This document shows positions 12,138 through 24,110 of a stretch of 64,000 nt of DNA, piece after piece. The notes under the pieces were generated by a model. That model was not told the origin of the DNA, did not search any database, and saw nothing but the letters and a program-made list of their open reading frames with translations. A program made the position numbers and the translations under genes. This DNA is from Anaeramoeba flamelloides (taxonomy: Eukaryota > Metamonada > Anaeramoebidae), in NCBI GenBank assembly GCA_027625915.1, contig JANTQA010000036.1, forward strand, positions 11,429,001-11,493,000, given 5' to 3'. The number at the start of each line of letters is the position of its first letter. Within the stretch, counting starts at the first letter, position 1.

Positions 12138-15100
12138 TTAAAAATATTTATTTCTCGAATTCCATTGTTGTTGCCTTTGATGTTCAGATTGTAATCCCTT
12201 ATTGAAATTTTGATTTTGGTTATTTGATGTATGATGTATTTGATTCATTTGGTTCATTTGGTTCATTTGGTTCATTTGGTTCATTTGATCGTTTCTACGT
12301 CTTCCTTGCATTAATTGCATTTGTGGCTGCTGTTGTCGATTGTTTCTTGTTTGATATATTTGTGATTGTCGATTACTTTGTTGCTGCTGCTGCTGCTGTT
12401 GCTGTTGTTGTTGAATTGACTGTCTTTGCATATAATCAAGATAATTGTTTTTTTTGGTATACATTTGTGGATTTTTTAAAAATGTATCAAAAGAAAATTC
12501 TGGCTCGGTTGTTTCGTTTCGTTTAAACATTTGATTTTGATTTTGATTTTGGTTTCTATTTTGATATGTTGTTTGGGGAAATTGATTATTTTTTTGTTGT
12601 AATAATGTTGTGAAAAATTGATTTTGATCATTTTCAGTTTCATAATTGCTCTTGAATTGTCGTGATTGATTTGATTGTTGTTCATATTGATTAGGCATTG
12701 ATTTCTTATATCTTTGTTGATAACTTACTTGATTTTGTAATTGATTAACCTGGCTCCTCTTGATCTCTTCTTGCTGTTGCTGCTGTTGTTGTCTTCTTCT
12801 TTGCATTTGTTGTTGATGGTGATGGTATTGTTGTTGATTTTGCTGTTGCTGTTGTTGCTGTGATTGTTGATGGTCTATACTTTTGTGCATTTTTTGAAAA
12901 TTATTTTGATAAAATGGTTGTTGGGAAGAATATTCATTTTCTCGGTTTTGCTTTTGGTTAGAATTGAAATGAAAATTTTGTTCCATGCTCATATTTCTTT
13001 TTATTTCAATTTTTCTTTGATTAGGAATCGTTTGACTTTTTTTAATTAAAAAATTATTAAACCACTTTGAATTAATTGAATCTTCATCTTGATAATCCTC
13101 ATCCTCATCCTCATCCTCATCTTGATCTTCATAATTGACTTCTTCTGATCGATGATATTGGAATTGTTGATTAAAACTAAATTTATTATTATTATTATCC
13201 TGTTGGTTTCTAAAGTTTGTTTGTTGGTTTGTTCGAATATCGTTTTTAAATCGTAACGTTTGTTGAAAAGTTGAATTATAAGGATCAGATGTTTCTTGTG
13301 GACTAATTGTGTTTTGTGAAAAAATGGTTTGTCTTTTATTAATTTGAAAGTTTGGTTGCGTATTTTCTTTTTTTACAAAAGGATCTTGAAATATTTGGAG
13401 AAGTTTACTTTTACCTTTATCTTCAAAAGGTTTTTTCATTTGTCGGTTATTATTATTGCTGCTGTTGTTATTGCTGCTGTTGCGGTTGTTGTTTTGGAAT
13501 CTAGAATTGTTTGGTTGATTAGTACCAGAACCCCAATTAAAATCGTTTGTTGGGAAATAATTTCTTTGAAAGAAATCATTTATTTTTTTATTTTGAGGAT
13601 TGTTTGTATGGTCTTGTTCATATCCGTAATCTTGATCTTCATCTGGTTCAGATTCAGACTCAGATTCAGGCTCATATTCATCTTGTTCTATTGGTTTATT
13701 ATATTTGTAATAATTTTGATTTTTATATTTATAATGATCATTATTTTGATTAATTTGATTATTCTGTTTTGTTATATTGAAAAAATCAACAGAATTGCGA
13801 TTTGATTGTGAATTTTTATATTTATTATTATCATTTTCATTATATCCATAATTATTATAATTATTATTATTAAAATTATTAGTGGCGAAATGATTATTGC
13901 TTTTAGGTGTATCGTTTTTAGGATTATTGAAATTAAAATCAAACCCTTTTTTTTTATTTGAATTTGAAAAATTAAATAAATTATTAATATTTATAGTATT
14001 GCTATTATTATTATTTGAAATATAATCATTTTCAAGTTTTGATCTGGTTTTTATTGTTTTGGAATTTCCACCCAAACCAAATTTTTGTTGTCTATTTTCA
14101 TTATTTTTTTGGGTTCTAGATCCAAAAAAATCAAAATTTTCATTTTGATTTGGTGATTGTACTTTTTGATTTTTGTTAAAAATATCATAATTATTTTGGA
14201 AAATCTCTTGAGATTTAAAATCATCATTATAATTCTCATTTTCATTTTCATTTTCATTTACATTTACATTTACATTTACATTTACACCTTTATTATAATT
14301 CCCATTTTCATTTTCATTTTCATTTTTATTTTCATTCTCATTTTCATTGTTGATTGTGGTGTTTGATCTCCATTCTGTTTTTCTTTTTAACATTTCTTTT
14401 TCAATTTCTATTTGCTCTTTCCGTTTTTGAGAAAGATTTAGTTCTTGGAGTCTTTTTCTTTCTAACTCAAATTCATCTGGTTGTTGGAAATTGAAATCTT
14501 GAAATTCAAAATTATTTTCAATTTTGGTATTTGACCATTCAGGTTCTTCTTCGTCGTCGCCGTTGTCGTCTTCGTCATTGTTGTTGTTTCTGTACCCGTT
14601 GACATTTTCTTGGGTTTTATTCTGAAAAGTTTCGGTTTGTTCTTCTTTTTGGAAAGTATTTTTATTTAAAATTAAATGTGTCAAATCTAATTTATTATTT
14701 ATATTTTCATTTGTAATTAATTGTTTTTTGTTTTGTTCATTTTTATGATCTTGTTTTTGTTTTGTTTGTAGTTTTTGTTCTTTTTCTTGTTTTTCTTGTT
14801 TTTCTTCTTCTTCTTGTTTTTCTTCTTCTTCTTGTTTTTCTTGTTTTTCTGGTTGTTTTTGTTCTTCTTCTTCTTGTTTTTCCTTGTGTTTTTCTTTTTC
14901 CTTTTTCAGTTGCTCTTTCATTTTTTTCTTCTTTTCCACATTATGTTTGTTTCTTTTAATTCTTTCCAATTCAAATTTTTTGAATTGTTCTTCATGCTTT
15001 TGGTTAAATTGTTCCATTTCCTCTGGGTTGTTATCATCAAACCAATCAGGTATTTGTTCATTATAATTTCTTTGATAATTTTTTTGGTTTGCTGTTTTTT

Positions 15101-15710
15101 TGTAATTATAATTTTTGTTTTTGTTTTGATACGTATCCTGGGAATTGTTATAATTTTTTTGTGAGTAGTGTTCATTTTTTGAGTTTCTATTCATTCGGTT
15201 TTGGTGTGTTCGATTTTTTAATTGGTAATTTTGTCTGTTGCTTCCTTTTTTGTAATTTTTGTTGCTATTGTTATTGTTATTGTTGTTATTTGGATTATTG
15301 GATGAGTTGTTATGATTTGAATTATTTCGCAATTGCTTTAATTGTGGGTTTAAAACAATTAAATTAAAGCGAAGTGTAGAAGGTAATTGATGGTTTTGAT
15401 CTTTTAAGGACTTCATAAATTCGGTTGAAAATGATACAACAAAGCCCTCTTGCTTGTCTTTTTCTTGTTGTTTTTCTTTGATTCCTTTTTCCATTTCTTC
15501 CTCTTCCTTTTCCTTTTCCTTTTCCTTTTCTTTTTTTGTTTTTGTTTCTTCTTTCTTTTTGGTTTTTGTCTCTTGTGTTGATTCGTTTTCATTCTTTGAC
15601 TTTTTGGTTAATTGGTCTGGGTGTAAGATCAGGCCATCGTTGTGTTTATTATTTTTGTTATTGGTTTTTGTGTTGGTGTTTGGCACTTTGTTTTGTGGTG
15701 GTGTACTCAT
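12138..15710 (-). CDS. Asn/Gln-rich low-complexity protein, 1190 aa, single exon
   Basis: The start is ATG 15710 (MSTPPQNKVPNTN). The frame is open to the stop at 12138 with no intron needed. Residues ~40-90 are Lys/Glu-rich. An ordered patch follows at 88-125 (GFVVSFSTEFMKSL…LPSTL), then Asn-rich sequence, a charged probable coiled coil (~245-325), an acidic patch (~378-391), two W-centred motifs (IPDWF ~220, EPEWS ~389) each followed by FELER, poly-Asn, Asp/Glu repeats, and a Gln-rich C-terminus with Q runs and five MNQ repeats. Composition is prion-like and suggests disorder and a tendency to form condensates (inference). The FSTEFMKSL…P..L patch recalls eIF4E-binding motifs of eIF4G, and the PEW motifs recall 4E-T, so a translation or mRNP role is possible but unproven. 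In-frame hexanucleotide repeats at 14235-14345, 13095-13125 and 12238-12290 show growth by slippage. Confidence 0.85.
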   Translation of the reverse strand: MSTPPQNKVPNTNTKTNNKNNKHNDGLILHPDQLTKKSKNENESTQETKTKKKEETKTKKEKEKEKEKEEEEMEKGIKEKQQEKDKQEGFVVSFSTEFMKSLKDQNHQLPSTLRFNLIVLNPQLKQLRNNSNHNNSSNNPNNNNNNNNSNKNYKKGSNRQNYQLKNRTHQNRMNRNSKNEHYSQKNYNNSQDTYQNKNKNYNYKKTANQKNYQRNYNEQIPDWFDDNNPEEMEQFNQKHEEQFKKFELERIKRNKHNVEKKKKMKEQLKKEKEKHKEKQEEEEQKQPEKQEKQEEEEKQEEEEKQEKQEKEQKLQTKQKQDHKNEQNKKQLITNENINNKLDLTHLILNKNTFQKEEQTETFQNKTQENVNGYRNNNNDEDDNGDDEEEPEWSNTKIENNFEFQDFNFQQPDEFELERKRLQELNLSQKRKEQIEIEKEMLKRKTEWRSNTTINNENENENKNENENENGNYNKGVNVNVNVNVNENENENENYNDDFKSQEIFQNNYDIFNKNQKVQSPNQNENFDFFGSRTQKNNENRQQKFGLGGNSKTIKTRSKLENDYISNNNNSNTININNLFNFSNSNKKKGFDFNFNNPKNDTPKSNNHFATNNFNNNNYNNYGYNENDNNKYKNSQSNRNSVDFFNITKQNNQINQNNDHYKYKNQNYYKYNKPIEQDEYEPESESESEPDEDQDYGYEQDHTNNPQNKKINDFFQRNYFPTNDFNWGSGTNQPNNSRFQNNNRNSSNNNSSNNNNRQMKKPFEDKGKSKLLQIFQDPFVKKENTQPNFQINKRQTIFSQNTISPQETSDPYNSTFQQTLRFKNDIRTNQQTNFRNQQDNNNNKFSFNQQFQYHRSEEVNYEDQDEDEDEDEDYQDEDSINSKWFNNFLIKKSQTIPNQRKIEIKRNMSMEQNFHFNSNQKQNRENEYSSQQPFYQNNFQKMHKSIDHQQSQQQQQQQNQQQYHHHQQQMQRRRQQQQQQQEEIKRSQVNQLQNQVSYQQRYKKSMPNQYEQQSNQSRQFKSNYETENDQNQFFTTLLQQKNNQFPQTTYQNRNQNQNQNQMFKRNETTEPEFSFDTFLKNPQMYTKKNNYLDYMQRQSIQQQQQQQQQQQQSNRQSQIYQTRNNRQQQPQMQLMQGRRRNDQMNQMNQMNQMNQMNQIHHTSNNQNQNFNKGLQSEHQRQQQWNSRNKYF

Positions 15711-16417
15711 TAAGTAGTGAATTAAAAGAGGTTAACGAGTTTATTGTAAAAAAAATTATTTTCTTTGTGTTTTAAAAAAAAAAAAAGAAAATAAACTAAA
15801 AAAAAAACTAAAATAAAAAAAAAAATGATGAGAATTGGAAGGTAATTAAAAAACAGGTAGGTGGATTTTTTAAAAAAAAGAAAAAAATTTAAAGATTAAA
15901 AAGGTTCAATAAAAAAACAAAAGAAATATAACCACAAAGAAATTTTATTGTTAAAATTTTATTAAGAAAAATGAATTTGTTGATTTTTATTTTCAAAAAA
16001 TAATTCACTAATCACTCAAAACTTCTTTTTGTTGAATAAAACTATTTACTTGTTCGAAAAATAAAAAAACATTTTATTTGTTAATTTTTAACAAGAGATA
16101 AAATCTTTTTTGATTTTTAAAATTGATGACTATTGGTTTCCACTTCCTACCATTTGAGAAATTTGCAAAAGAATTTTAGAAACACACCAAACAACATTTT
16201 TTAGAAAATTAACTTTTTCAATTTTTCAAACTTGGTGTTCTTTCAATCATTACATACAATTGATATTACAAAAAAAAAATTTGAGGAAAGTTGTTTATAA
16301 AGTTGGTTATTGATTAACTTTTTTGATACCATAGTTTTTAACTTTGAAAAAACCACATCTTCAGTAACCAGTTGACTTTTTAAAGGTAAAAAATATCTAC
16401 CTAATCTGTTTTTGTCT
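15711..16417. other. Gene-free stretch upstream of the Asn/Gln-rich gene
   Basis: AT-rich, with A runs just upstream of the ATG. It holds the presumed promoter, with no recognisable element. A minus-strand reading frame of about 65 codons (16440-16243, RLGRYFLPLKSQLVTED) has coding-like residues but no supporting context, so I do not call it a gene. Confidence 0.3.
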
Positions 16418-17188
16418 ATTAAGGGATTATAGTCTAACAAGTTAAAGTCTCAAATTTATGGATGACAATATTAAGTGTATTTCAGATAACTGATCTCAAC
16501 TCAAATTTCTTCTAATAAATGTTTTTAATAAAATAAACAATACAAGCTAATCTTATCTTTAGGAAATGATCATTAATTTGCGTCGAAAAATTCCAAAATT
16601 TGTTAAAAATATATAAATTTGAAGACATAAATTTTAAGGCTGATTCAACATTAATCAGACTTTTTAATTGAAAAAGTTCTTTTTAAGTCTGTCTCAAAAC
16701 GGAGACTGGTAGTTTAAAAATTTCATTTTTCAATAAAAAATAAATAAATAATTAATTCTGAAATTTTTTTTACAAAAATATTATCGTAATATTACATATA
16801 TTGTTTACTCAACACATATCTCAAAAAGAACAAAATAGAATCAATATTTTTGTTTTTTATGATTATATTAATGTGTGATTCTTGAAATTAACTAATAGAA
16901 TAAAATGTTTACTCTTTGAAGATTCTAAATATTACTTTGTAAATTCAGGAATACTATTATTTTGAGTTTTGATTTTTTGGATTTGGCAAAAGTAATTTTA
17001 AAATAATTTCCTAAAATATAATTTTTAATGGAGATCTTTTGTAAAAAATGTAAAAATTTATTGTTCACGAATATTTTGAATAGTTTTTTTAGAGCTTTGT
17101 AAACCATATTAACATTATCCTATTTTACTTAAAATTACAGTACATTTTGATTATAAATAGATCTATTGTGAAGATAACACCTGAAAAG
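16418..17188. mobile_element. Non-autonomous DNA element R3, copy 2
   Basis: The left end ATTAAGGGATTATAGTCTAA…GTTAAAGTCTCAAATT aligns with the left end of the 5505 copy. The right end TTTTGATTATAAATAG…ACACCTGAAAAG aligns with its right end. Interior matches include GTCTCAAAACGGAGACTGGTAG and TTTTTTGGATTTGGCAAAAG. It has no transposase frame. Confidence 0.5.
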
Positions 17189-18545
17189 TAAACTATCCTC
17201 ATTTAATCACGGTTAATTATAAGAGAAATTACCTCTTATTTATTAACAACACACATCACAAGTTGTGCAAAATCCTTTTTTTTTTTTTTTTTAAATTTTA
17301 AATTCTTTTAATTCCCAAACTCATGTATTAAGACTCCACCAATTTCTGTATTATGTATATTTTAAAAATCTCTTCAACACACCCAAACTAAATACTATTT
17401 TGTTGTTGAGGTTTAAATCTATCAGTACTAGTTGATTTTTTACAGCCATACAAGTGAATTTCTTTTCTTTTGTATACATAATTCAATTCAGTTTACAATA
17501 TAGTATTAACAAAAAATTGTTTAATTGTTTTTTATATTTCATAAAAAAATCTATTTTTTAGTGTAATGATTCTTAAATTGTCTATATCAAATTTAGGCTT
17601 ATATTTATATTGATTGATTCAATTCTAATTGTTCATCTTCCAAAATATTTTCAGCACAATATTTTGGAAAAATGATTCAAAAAATTGAACTTGGAGAAAA
17701 CAAAACAATGCCATTATAAATTAAAAACTGGAAATATACCCAGTAAATATTAAGTTTTTTTCAATAATAAAGTATACTTATAATTTTAATATTCTATTGA
17801 AATATTTATCAAGATTAAACCATGCTGGAAAAAAATTTTCAGCAAAAAGAAAAAAAAAATATCATCACCGAGAAAATTTTCTGATAAAAAAGAGATCTGG
17901 AATTTTTATATCTTTAATTTAATAACATTTTATATTCAATATTTGAATTATATTTAAGTAATCAATAAATTATTGTTAATACTTTTAAATATTTTTAATA
18001 ATACTTGTATTTCAAAGTTAAAGGGAAATAATTCTCACTTCCAAACTTATATTTTTCTTTAATAAATTTTTTTTCAAAAAAGGAGTGGGTTGTAGCTGGT
18101 GGTTTTCTTATCAATCTGAATAAGAAAATTGAATATGAAATGAAAAATTTCCCCATTTATTATTCAAATACTAGCTTTAGAATTAAATTTAATATATTTT
18201 TTACAAAATTAATCCACCACACCCCCCTTTTAAGAACACCTAATACTAACAATGAGCGTGATAATTAGAAGAAAAAATTAACAAATTTCCTGGAAATGAA
18301 ATAAAAAACTTTTTTGAAACTCAATTTTATTACTTTCTAGAGTTCAAATTAATTGAAATTTACTAATTAGATTAATAATTTATTATACAATTGAATTTAT
18401 TAGAATAAACATAACATTACCTCAAATAGAAGAAATAAAAGTATTTTACAAAATTGAAAGAATGAAATTGACTTTTTGATAAATTTCATTGAATTATTTT
18501 ATTGTTTTTATCAAATAGAAAAAATAATAATAACATTTTTAACTA
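17189..18545. other. Gene-free AT-rich stretch
   Basis: I see no coding exon. A pair of imperfect inverted GC-richer patches (AGTGGGTTGTAGCTGGTGG near 18085 and CCACCACACCCCCCTTTT near 18211) could bound a decayed small element, but the match is too poor to define one. Confidence 0.25.
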
Positions 18546-18733
18546 CAGTCTCACTTTCAAATAGCAAACCCCTAACACAATTTAAGGTACAAAAAAATTC
18601 AAAATTAATATAAGAAAATCTGTGTAATAAAATTTGTGAAAATAAGATTCCAAATAATATACTTTAATTTGTGAACTTTTTACTACCTTAAATTTCTTTG
18701 AGATTTTTTTACTTTGAAAATGGAACTGGCTTT
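18546..18733. mobile_element. Hairpin MITE R1, copy 4 (diverged)
   Basis: It begins CAGTCTCACTTTCAAATAGC after TA and ends AAAATGGAACTGGCTTTA. The arms keep the family pattern (TTTAAGGTACAAAAAA / TACCTTAAATT) but with many changes. Confidence 0.65.
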
Positions 18734-19497
18734 ATAAATTTCCCCAAAATACTTTTTTAAAACCTGCAAAATCACACTTAAAATCCAAATAAATAATTTT
18801 TAATTTTGTTATTTTTAAATCAATAATAATAACCCAATCAAAAATCTTTCAGTAAACTAGTGATAAAACCTAGATGAAAAAATGTACCAATAATTAATAT
18901 TATTATTTCTCAATTTTATAAAGATTTTTAAACAAATAAAACTAATTCAAATTAATTATTGTTATAAAAAAAAAATATTAACTAATATCAAAAAAATTAT
19001 CTCATTAATAACATTTTGTCGTATATATTCGAATGTTTGATTTAAATTTTTTAGCCACTTTTTAAAGATCATTGAAATAAAAAAAAAATCATCATTTTTT
19101 TCTGATCTGAAATTAATTTAATATTTGAGTGTTTTTTATGTATTTTCAAAATAAAATTAAATATTTGAAGTTATTTATTCATATAAACTCTCAGAATATA
19201 ACCAATAACGAGATTTGTTAAAATAAAAATGGTTAGCAATTTATCTTTTTATTTTGCAATTCAAAAAAATTAAAACTTAAAAAAGAGTATGATCTTTTTT
19301 CCTAATATATAAGTGAAAAATTGAAGATTTTTAGAAAAATAACTATTATCTCTCAAGTTGAAAAATAAGTTTGTTATCCAGTTTATTAATACATCAATGC
19401 ACATAGACACACAAATATTACTGGCCAAAAAAGTCAATAAAACTTATGGATTCCTTATCTTCAGTTTTTTCAAATTAAGTTTTTATTTTTTATTCAA

Positions 19498-21372
19498 AGG
19501 GTTTACTAATTCCAACATACTCCATTTAAATATTTACTGATAAAATGCAATATAAATAAAATGGAGGAAAATTTTTTCCCATGAATAATTTAATTACAAA
19601 CAAATTCTAATACTCAAATATAAATTGGAACTTAAAGTTACTTTCCGGAAGATCAGAATTAAATTTTGAAACTATTCATTAAATATTGATTTTTGGAAGA
19701 TCTTGTCATTTTTTGTGTTAATTAAATAAATCAAATATTTTCTTTTTTTTAAAAGAATAATTTTTAGTTCATTTTTCTATATATTTTTAAGTTAATGGAT
19801 CTTTTTCAGAAATTTTAGTTATTTAAAAAAGTAATATGTTTGTATAAGAGACCAAACCCAAAAAGAAAGTCAACCAAAGAACTGTAATACATTTTTATCG
19901 ATTGGTTTGAAAAAGTTTTGACTTCTTGAAAAATCTTTCTATTTTGAAAAATTATTTTGAAAAAAAAAAATTAAAAAAAAAATTTGTGATTTGATTCAAC
20001 CAATTAAAAATAAAACAAAAAAAGTAAATAAATTCAAAGTAATTGGAAAAGAAAGAACAAGTGGTGATGTCTTTAAAAAGTATAAAAAAAAGAAAATATG
20101 GTTCTTCCGTGGCTCGAACACGGGACATTTAGATCTTCAGTCTAACGCTCTTCCAGCTGAGCTAAAGAACCATACATTGAGAGTATATTTTTATATTGAT
20201 ATCTTTTTAAATTTTTATCAAATTAACGAGCTTATATTAAAAACAATTCGACAATCAATAATTTTTTAACTGACTGAATATCTTCAACTTTACTCCAAAT
20301 CTATATTTTAATTTCAAATAACCAATCACGAACTCAAATTATCAATCTAATTATAAAAAATAATATAATAAAATATAAATTATTTATTATTAAAAACTAT
20401 TTTCTGGTATCAATCTAAAAATTTAAATCTTCGAATTTCAAAAACTAAATTCTTTTTTGCAAAATCTCAAAAAACCAAATACTGAATTAATTACAACACA
20501 GGAACAATTAAACTACAAATACAAAATTAAATCAACAAAATTTCTACAATCTTCAATATTACGTTCAATCTTACATTATTGATTCAGCAAAAAATATCTC
20601 CTATTTAAAATAAACAAAATATTTATTTTATTTTTTCCCAAAAATTTAAAGAAATTATTTTTCAATTTAAATTTATAATAATCGAATAATGTGCCAGAAA
20701 GTAAATTTAGATCCTCATTATATTTTTTTGTGAAATTCCCCGGATCTGATCTCTTTCCAAAGTTAAAGAAGATTTCAATTTTTCTTGAAAATAAATAAAT
20801 AAAAAAACAAAAAATAGATTAACATTTAACATTTTAATAATTTTATTTATAATAAGTTACTGAAAAAAGAATAATTTTTAGTACCACTCTATACCCTAAC
20901 TTTTAAATCAAAATACCATTAGTTTCTATGATTGTGAAAAGAACCAAGTAAATCAGAATCTAATCTTAAATTTTTCAATTTTTTAGAATTTTTTTCCATT
21001 AAATTTTTGGTTTTTATTGAATTATGTTGTTAATTCAAGTATTATGTTTGGACCCAAGAATTATTTATTGGAATAACTGGAATTAATTATCAAATAAACT
21101 GATAAAAAAGACAAATAAAAAATTATATATTTAAAATAAATCTTTTCTTTTTTTAGTACCAAACACGCAAGATCTCAATTCACTTAAAGTATTGAAATAA
21201 AAACTGAAAACCAATTCAACCAAAGTATATTCTTGTTTCACTTTAAATCTTCTTAAATTGCATAACTCCAAAGAAGTCATTGATATGAATCATTCACCCC
21301 ATTCTTTTATTATGATTTTTTGAAAACATATTTTTACAAATTTGGTTCTAAAATTCTTTTTTCAACATATTT
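19498..21372. repeat. Duplicated ~1.87-kb segment, copy A, containing tRNA-Phe
   Basis: Matches 25785-27671 in the same orientation, 6.3 kb away. From ~19550 to ~20225 the two copies are almost base-identical, including the tRNA gene. Outside that core similarity falls to a visibly lower level with many substitutions and small indels. The duplication end points are approximate. Confidence 0.8.
20099..20171 (-). tRNA. tRNA-Phe(GAA): tRNA-Phe (GAA), copy A
   Basis: A 73-base cloverleaf on the minus strand. The acceptor stem GGTTCTT pairs with AAGAACC, followed by discriminator A. The D arm is GCTCAGCTGGAAGAGC, the anticodon arm TTAGA-CTGAAGA-TCTAA with anticodon GAA, and the T arm CCGTG-TTCGAGC-CACGG. 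The internal Pol III boxes A (TAGCTCAGCTGG) and B (GTTCGAGCC) are intact. A T-rich tract (ATATTTTCTTTTTTT) follows the 3' end as terminator. There is no intron and no encoded CCA, as expected for a nuclear eukaryotic tRNA. Confidence 0.97.
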
Positions 21373-21951
21373 ATAGTCAATTAGTCAAAAAATACCTGTA
21401 AAAAAAATATCTAGGCCAATATTTTTAATTGTGAACAATAGAAAAAATTACATAACAATTTCACATATTTAAAATCAAATACTTATTATAAATAACCCAT
21501 TTAATTGTTCGAGAACCAAAGTAAATCTACTTATTTTGAAAACAATCGAGTTTTATAGAGGTATGCTTGAATTAGGAATTTGATAATTAATATTATGTTT
21601 TTTTGATTGATTGTATATTGTATTGAACAAATGTAATTTAATTAAATATCATTCTAATAAGTGGATGAAGCATAATTTAAAAGTTATATTTTAAAATAAT
21701 GAAATTATTAAGCAATTAAACATCAATTTCCCCAATATTCACAATTAAGGATAGTATAAGGTATTATTTTCATATAAGATATTTTTTCACTACTAAAATT
21801 TGGAATTTAAATTCATTTTTGGTATATTGATCTATAATCACATGTAATTTATTTCTCCAAATATTTTTCAATTTATTTTTCCTTCTGAATGGAAAATAAG
21901 CTTATGTAAAAATATAAGTAATTAAATCAAATGATACATTTAAGAATAATA

Positions 21952-22148
21952 TAGTCAGTTCCACTTTTAAGGTACAAATCTCCAACGAAATTTAAGGCAC
22001 AATAAAAATCTCAAATTAAGGCACCAAATTCAGATTCTACATAAAATAAATTGTAAAAAAATAAATTCCAAATTTTGTGCCTTAATTCGAGATTTTTTTG
22101 TGTCTTAAATTTCGTTGGAAGTTTGTGCCTTAAAAGTGGAACCGACTG
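21952..22148. mobile_element. Hairpin MITE R1, copy 5
   Basis: Arms GTCAGTTCCACTTTTAAGG and CCTTAAAAGTGGAACCGACTG are almost perfectly inverted around an A-rich loop. TA flanks the right end; the first bases of the left end are altered. Confidence 0.8.
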
Positions 22149-22493
22149 TAAATAATTGATTTTTTATTACTTTTTCTTGATCCATTTTTTTGTTATTTCA
22201 ACCTACATTTTTGAATTAGTTATTAAATGTCTTATACTACAATAAATTCTGTTCCTGGTGTTTTTATTTATAAAATAAATCATTTTAATGATTCATTATC
22301 ATCTAAACTTAGTTACCCAAAATTGATAAAATACACTTAAAATATCTTTTTGTAAAATTATTGTTATATTTTTAATACAAAGTAACAATCGAAAATGAAT
22401 TTGATTAAATATAATTTCTTTAATTCCATTCCAATAAATTTACTTTAGTCCACAGGAAAAACTTTTCGTAGCTAGTATTTGTTTTTATTTTAA

Positions 22494-24110
22494 ATGAAAT
22501 CTTGTTAATAACATCAATTAAATATTTTTATTTTGAATTTTGTTTTTTATTTTTTGAAATGGTAGAGTGAATCTCATCTAAACAAAATTTTATAATATTA
22601 TATTTTTTTTTAAAATCCAAAATTTTACCCTTTTCCAATATAAAACTAAAAAAAGACATTATTATTTTCATTAAAAATTAAGTAAATTCTTGAAAATGGG
22701 AAAATATTATTTTTTGGTTTTATATTAGAAAGTATTGTTTATTTTAAAAAAACTTATTTTGTTTGATTATTATTTTTAATTATTACTATTTAAATCTCAA
22801 CAAAGAAAACAAATAGAGATACACACATTTAAAAATTGAAATATAATAAAAGTTTATCAAAAGTTTTTCAATTGAATTAGGATCTAATTTGTAAAAAAAA
22901 CTTATCATTTTAGAGTTTTAAAAAAGAATTTTTTTCACATTTTTTAAAATAATGAATAAAAATTTCCAAAAAAATACTTTTAACAAATTATTTACAACTA
23001 ATTCAAAAACCACTTTAAAAATTTAATTAATTTTTGAAATAAAAAAATTGATTTTGAATTTTGGAGAGAATATTACACAATTCCAAAAATATCTTCTAGA
23101 CAATTTTATTTTGAAAAATCAATATAAACTAAAATTCAAAATTTTCTACACTGCTTAAAAGTTCCAAATAATCACAATAATACAATTTCATTGAAATTGG
23201 ATAATTTTAATTTTTGTAAAATATGAAAATCATTTTTTCATCTTTTATTTTTTGTTTTTGTTTCTTTTTTTTGAATTACGTAACTTGTTTCATTCGATCA
23301 AATTTTTTTTCAACAATCGATTTTATCCTCAATTTGAGTTGTTCCAAACGGAAGAACTAAAATAAAATTAGTTGGTAGTATCTACCATTTGATAATCACT
23401 TTTCCAAGAGAATTTCAACAAATTTACCAATGTATTTTTTTTTTTGCTCTCTCCAAAAATTTTAACACCCTTGATTTATTAGTATTGATAATTATTTATT
23501 TTTTGCTTTGTGGGTATTGTAATTTATAAAAAATTTTTAACATTTCAATTAATGAATGGTTCTAATCTGGTATTTCTTCTTGGAATTGATTAAATGTTTT
23601 TTTTTTCACAAATCAAATTTGGGTATGTTAAAAATTTTGAATTGGAGTTTACATCTCATAACAAAAATACAATTTTTGAGTAAAATTTTATTAATTGTTT
23701 AAAAAAATATAAGAGTTCAAACTATCCTTCTTAAAACAATACAATTATTTTTCGATCTTTTGAATATATCATTTTTTTTTTTAGACCAAAGAATTATCTT
23801 ATAAAAGAAAAAAAATAATATTTACATTATTATTTATAACAATGAGGAATATTTGATATAATTCTGAAATGAATAGGAATAATTAACATAAAAACTTTTT
23901 TAATATAAGAAATAAAATGAATTTAATATTTTTCCCTTTTTTTAAAAAATGAAAAAAATAAATAAAATGATCTCACTGAAAAAAATATTCGTTTCTGGAT
24001 AAACTTTTTGATGATAAATTTTTGAGGCTTCATATTTACAAAATTTGTAAGGACAGATTATGAAAAAATACAAATTTAAAAAATATATTCTGTTTTAGTG
24101 ATAAAATGAT
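22494..24110. repeat. Dispersed ~1.6-kb repeat, copy 1 (partner at 34 kb)
   Basis: Shares a colinear series of matches with 33947-35040. It opens AAATGAAATCTTGT and TGAAATGG-AGAGT…CTCATCTAAAC, then has CTTGAAAATGGGAAAATATT, AATCGATTTT-type blocks, and closes ATGATCTCACTGAAAAAAAT…TTCTGG. The partner is shorter, so one has gained or lost ~0.5 kb. No coding frame is conserved. The family is unknown. Confidence 0.5.

Noticed and set aside
14157-15717. Several long + strand frames rich in Phe, Leu, Ile and Val
   Set aside because: They are antisense shadows of the Asn/Gln/Lys/Glu codons of the minus-strand gene at 12138-15710.
19991-20269. A 92-codon + strand frame
   Set aside because: It runs straight through the antisense of tRNA-Phe; it is open by chance.
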